DNA of 5,227 nt from Bacillota bacterium (lineage in GTDB: Bacteria > Bacillota > Clostridia > Oscillospirales > Ruminococcaceae): assembly GCA_023395695.1 (NCBI GenBank), contig JAEWYJ010000239.1:1-5227 (forward strand), in the 5' to 3' direction. The position numbers and the translations under genes were made by a program. Positions 5,134 through 5,227 of this stretch are shown here, piece by piece. The notes beneath the pieces are model-generated. The model made no database searches. It was not told the DNA's origin and saw nothing but the letters and a program-made list of their open reading frames with translations. The stretch's first letter is position 1, and each line of letters opens with the position of its first letter.

Positions 5134-5227
5134 TTAAAACTGATACCCCTCGGACATTTTATTGACGCCGACATAGATGTTGGAAATCTCATACCAGGTG
5201 GCAAAGTCGACCGAGCCGGTTTGGGGC
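5134..5227 (-). CDS. C-terminal end of an unidentified protein, truncated at the window edge
   Basis: The - strand frame ending with TAA at 5134-5136 is open to the right edge and gives 30 residues, beginning PQTGSVDFATWYE and ending VGVNKMSEGYQF. Codon choice looks like the neighbouring genes, and the stop sits directly beside the bidirectional terminator, as expected for a real gene end. A competing - strand frame through this stretch runs on through the terminator into the tRNA-editing gene and is rejected. The fragment is too short to assign a family; no motif, signal or membrane segment can be judged. Confidence 0.6.
   Translation of the reverse strand, partial: PQTGSVDFATWYEISNIYVGVNKMSEGYQF

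Noticed and set aside
4857..5204. 115-codon - strand frame spanning the end of the tRNA-editing gene and the terminator
   Set aside because: It would translate through the 25-bp bidirectional terminator and the 3' end of a well-supported gene. The alternative frame ending at 5134 fits a gene end better.

Overview
This window looks like chromosomal DNA of a moderately GC-rich Firmicute, most likely a Clostridia-type gut or anaerobic organism. The grounds are purine-rich Shine-Dalgarno sites, AT-rich sigma-A-type promoters, stem-and-T-run terminators, a Thermotoga/Firmicutes-like KDPG aldolase and a PrdX-type prolyl-tRNA editing protein. The taxonomic guess is inference only. There are no tRNA or rRNA genes, insertion sequences or CRISPR arrays.

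Bases 1-2331 (+ strand) hold the end of a sugar-acid-type operon. It comprises a 5'-truncated DUF6282 amidohydrolase-like protein and, 19 bases later, a full-length IlvD/Edd-family [Fe-S] dehydratase. A 15-bp hairpin terminator follows. Bases 2502-3960 (- strand) run convergently: a GntR-family regulator of the FCD subgroup is transcribed first, then a KDPG/KHG-type aldolase. Together they suggest a catabolic route in which a sugar acid is dehydrated to a 2-keto-3-deoxy acid, phosphorylated by a kinase not in this window, and cleaved to pyruvate plus a short aldehyde, with the GntR protein as the likely sensor. The DUF6282 protein might act upstream of the dehydratase, for example as a lactonase, but this is a guess.

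Bases 3961-4457 are a gene-free stretch of about 500 bases and the most information-rich part of the window. It holds a good sigma-A promoter for gntR (TTGACG, 17 bases, TAAAAT) with a perfect 18-bp AT palindrome over the predicted transcription start. Beyond that are a 12-bp palindrome, a 53-base near-perfect inverted repeat, a second promoter facing right (TTGCTA, 17 bases, extended -10 TACAAT), and a leader of about 160 bases. The leader ends in a nested terminator-like stem just ahead of the prolyl-tRNA editing gene, and a competing pairing is visible, so it could be an attenuator or an uncharacterised riboregulator.

Bases 4458-4991 encode a free-standing Ala-tRNA(Pro) deacylase-like protein. 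A perfect 25-bp stem with A and T runs forms a bidirectional terminator between it and the last 30 codons of an unidentified - strand gene that leaves the window at the right edge.
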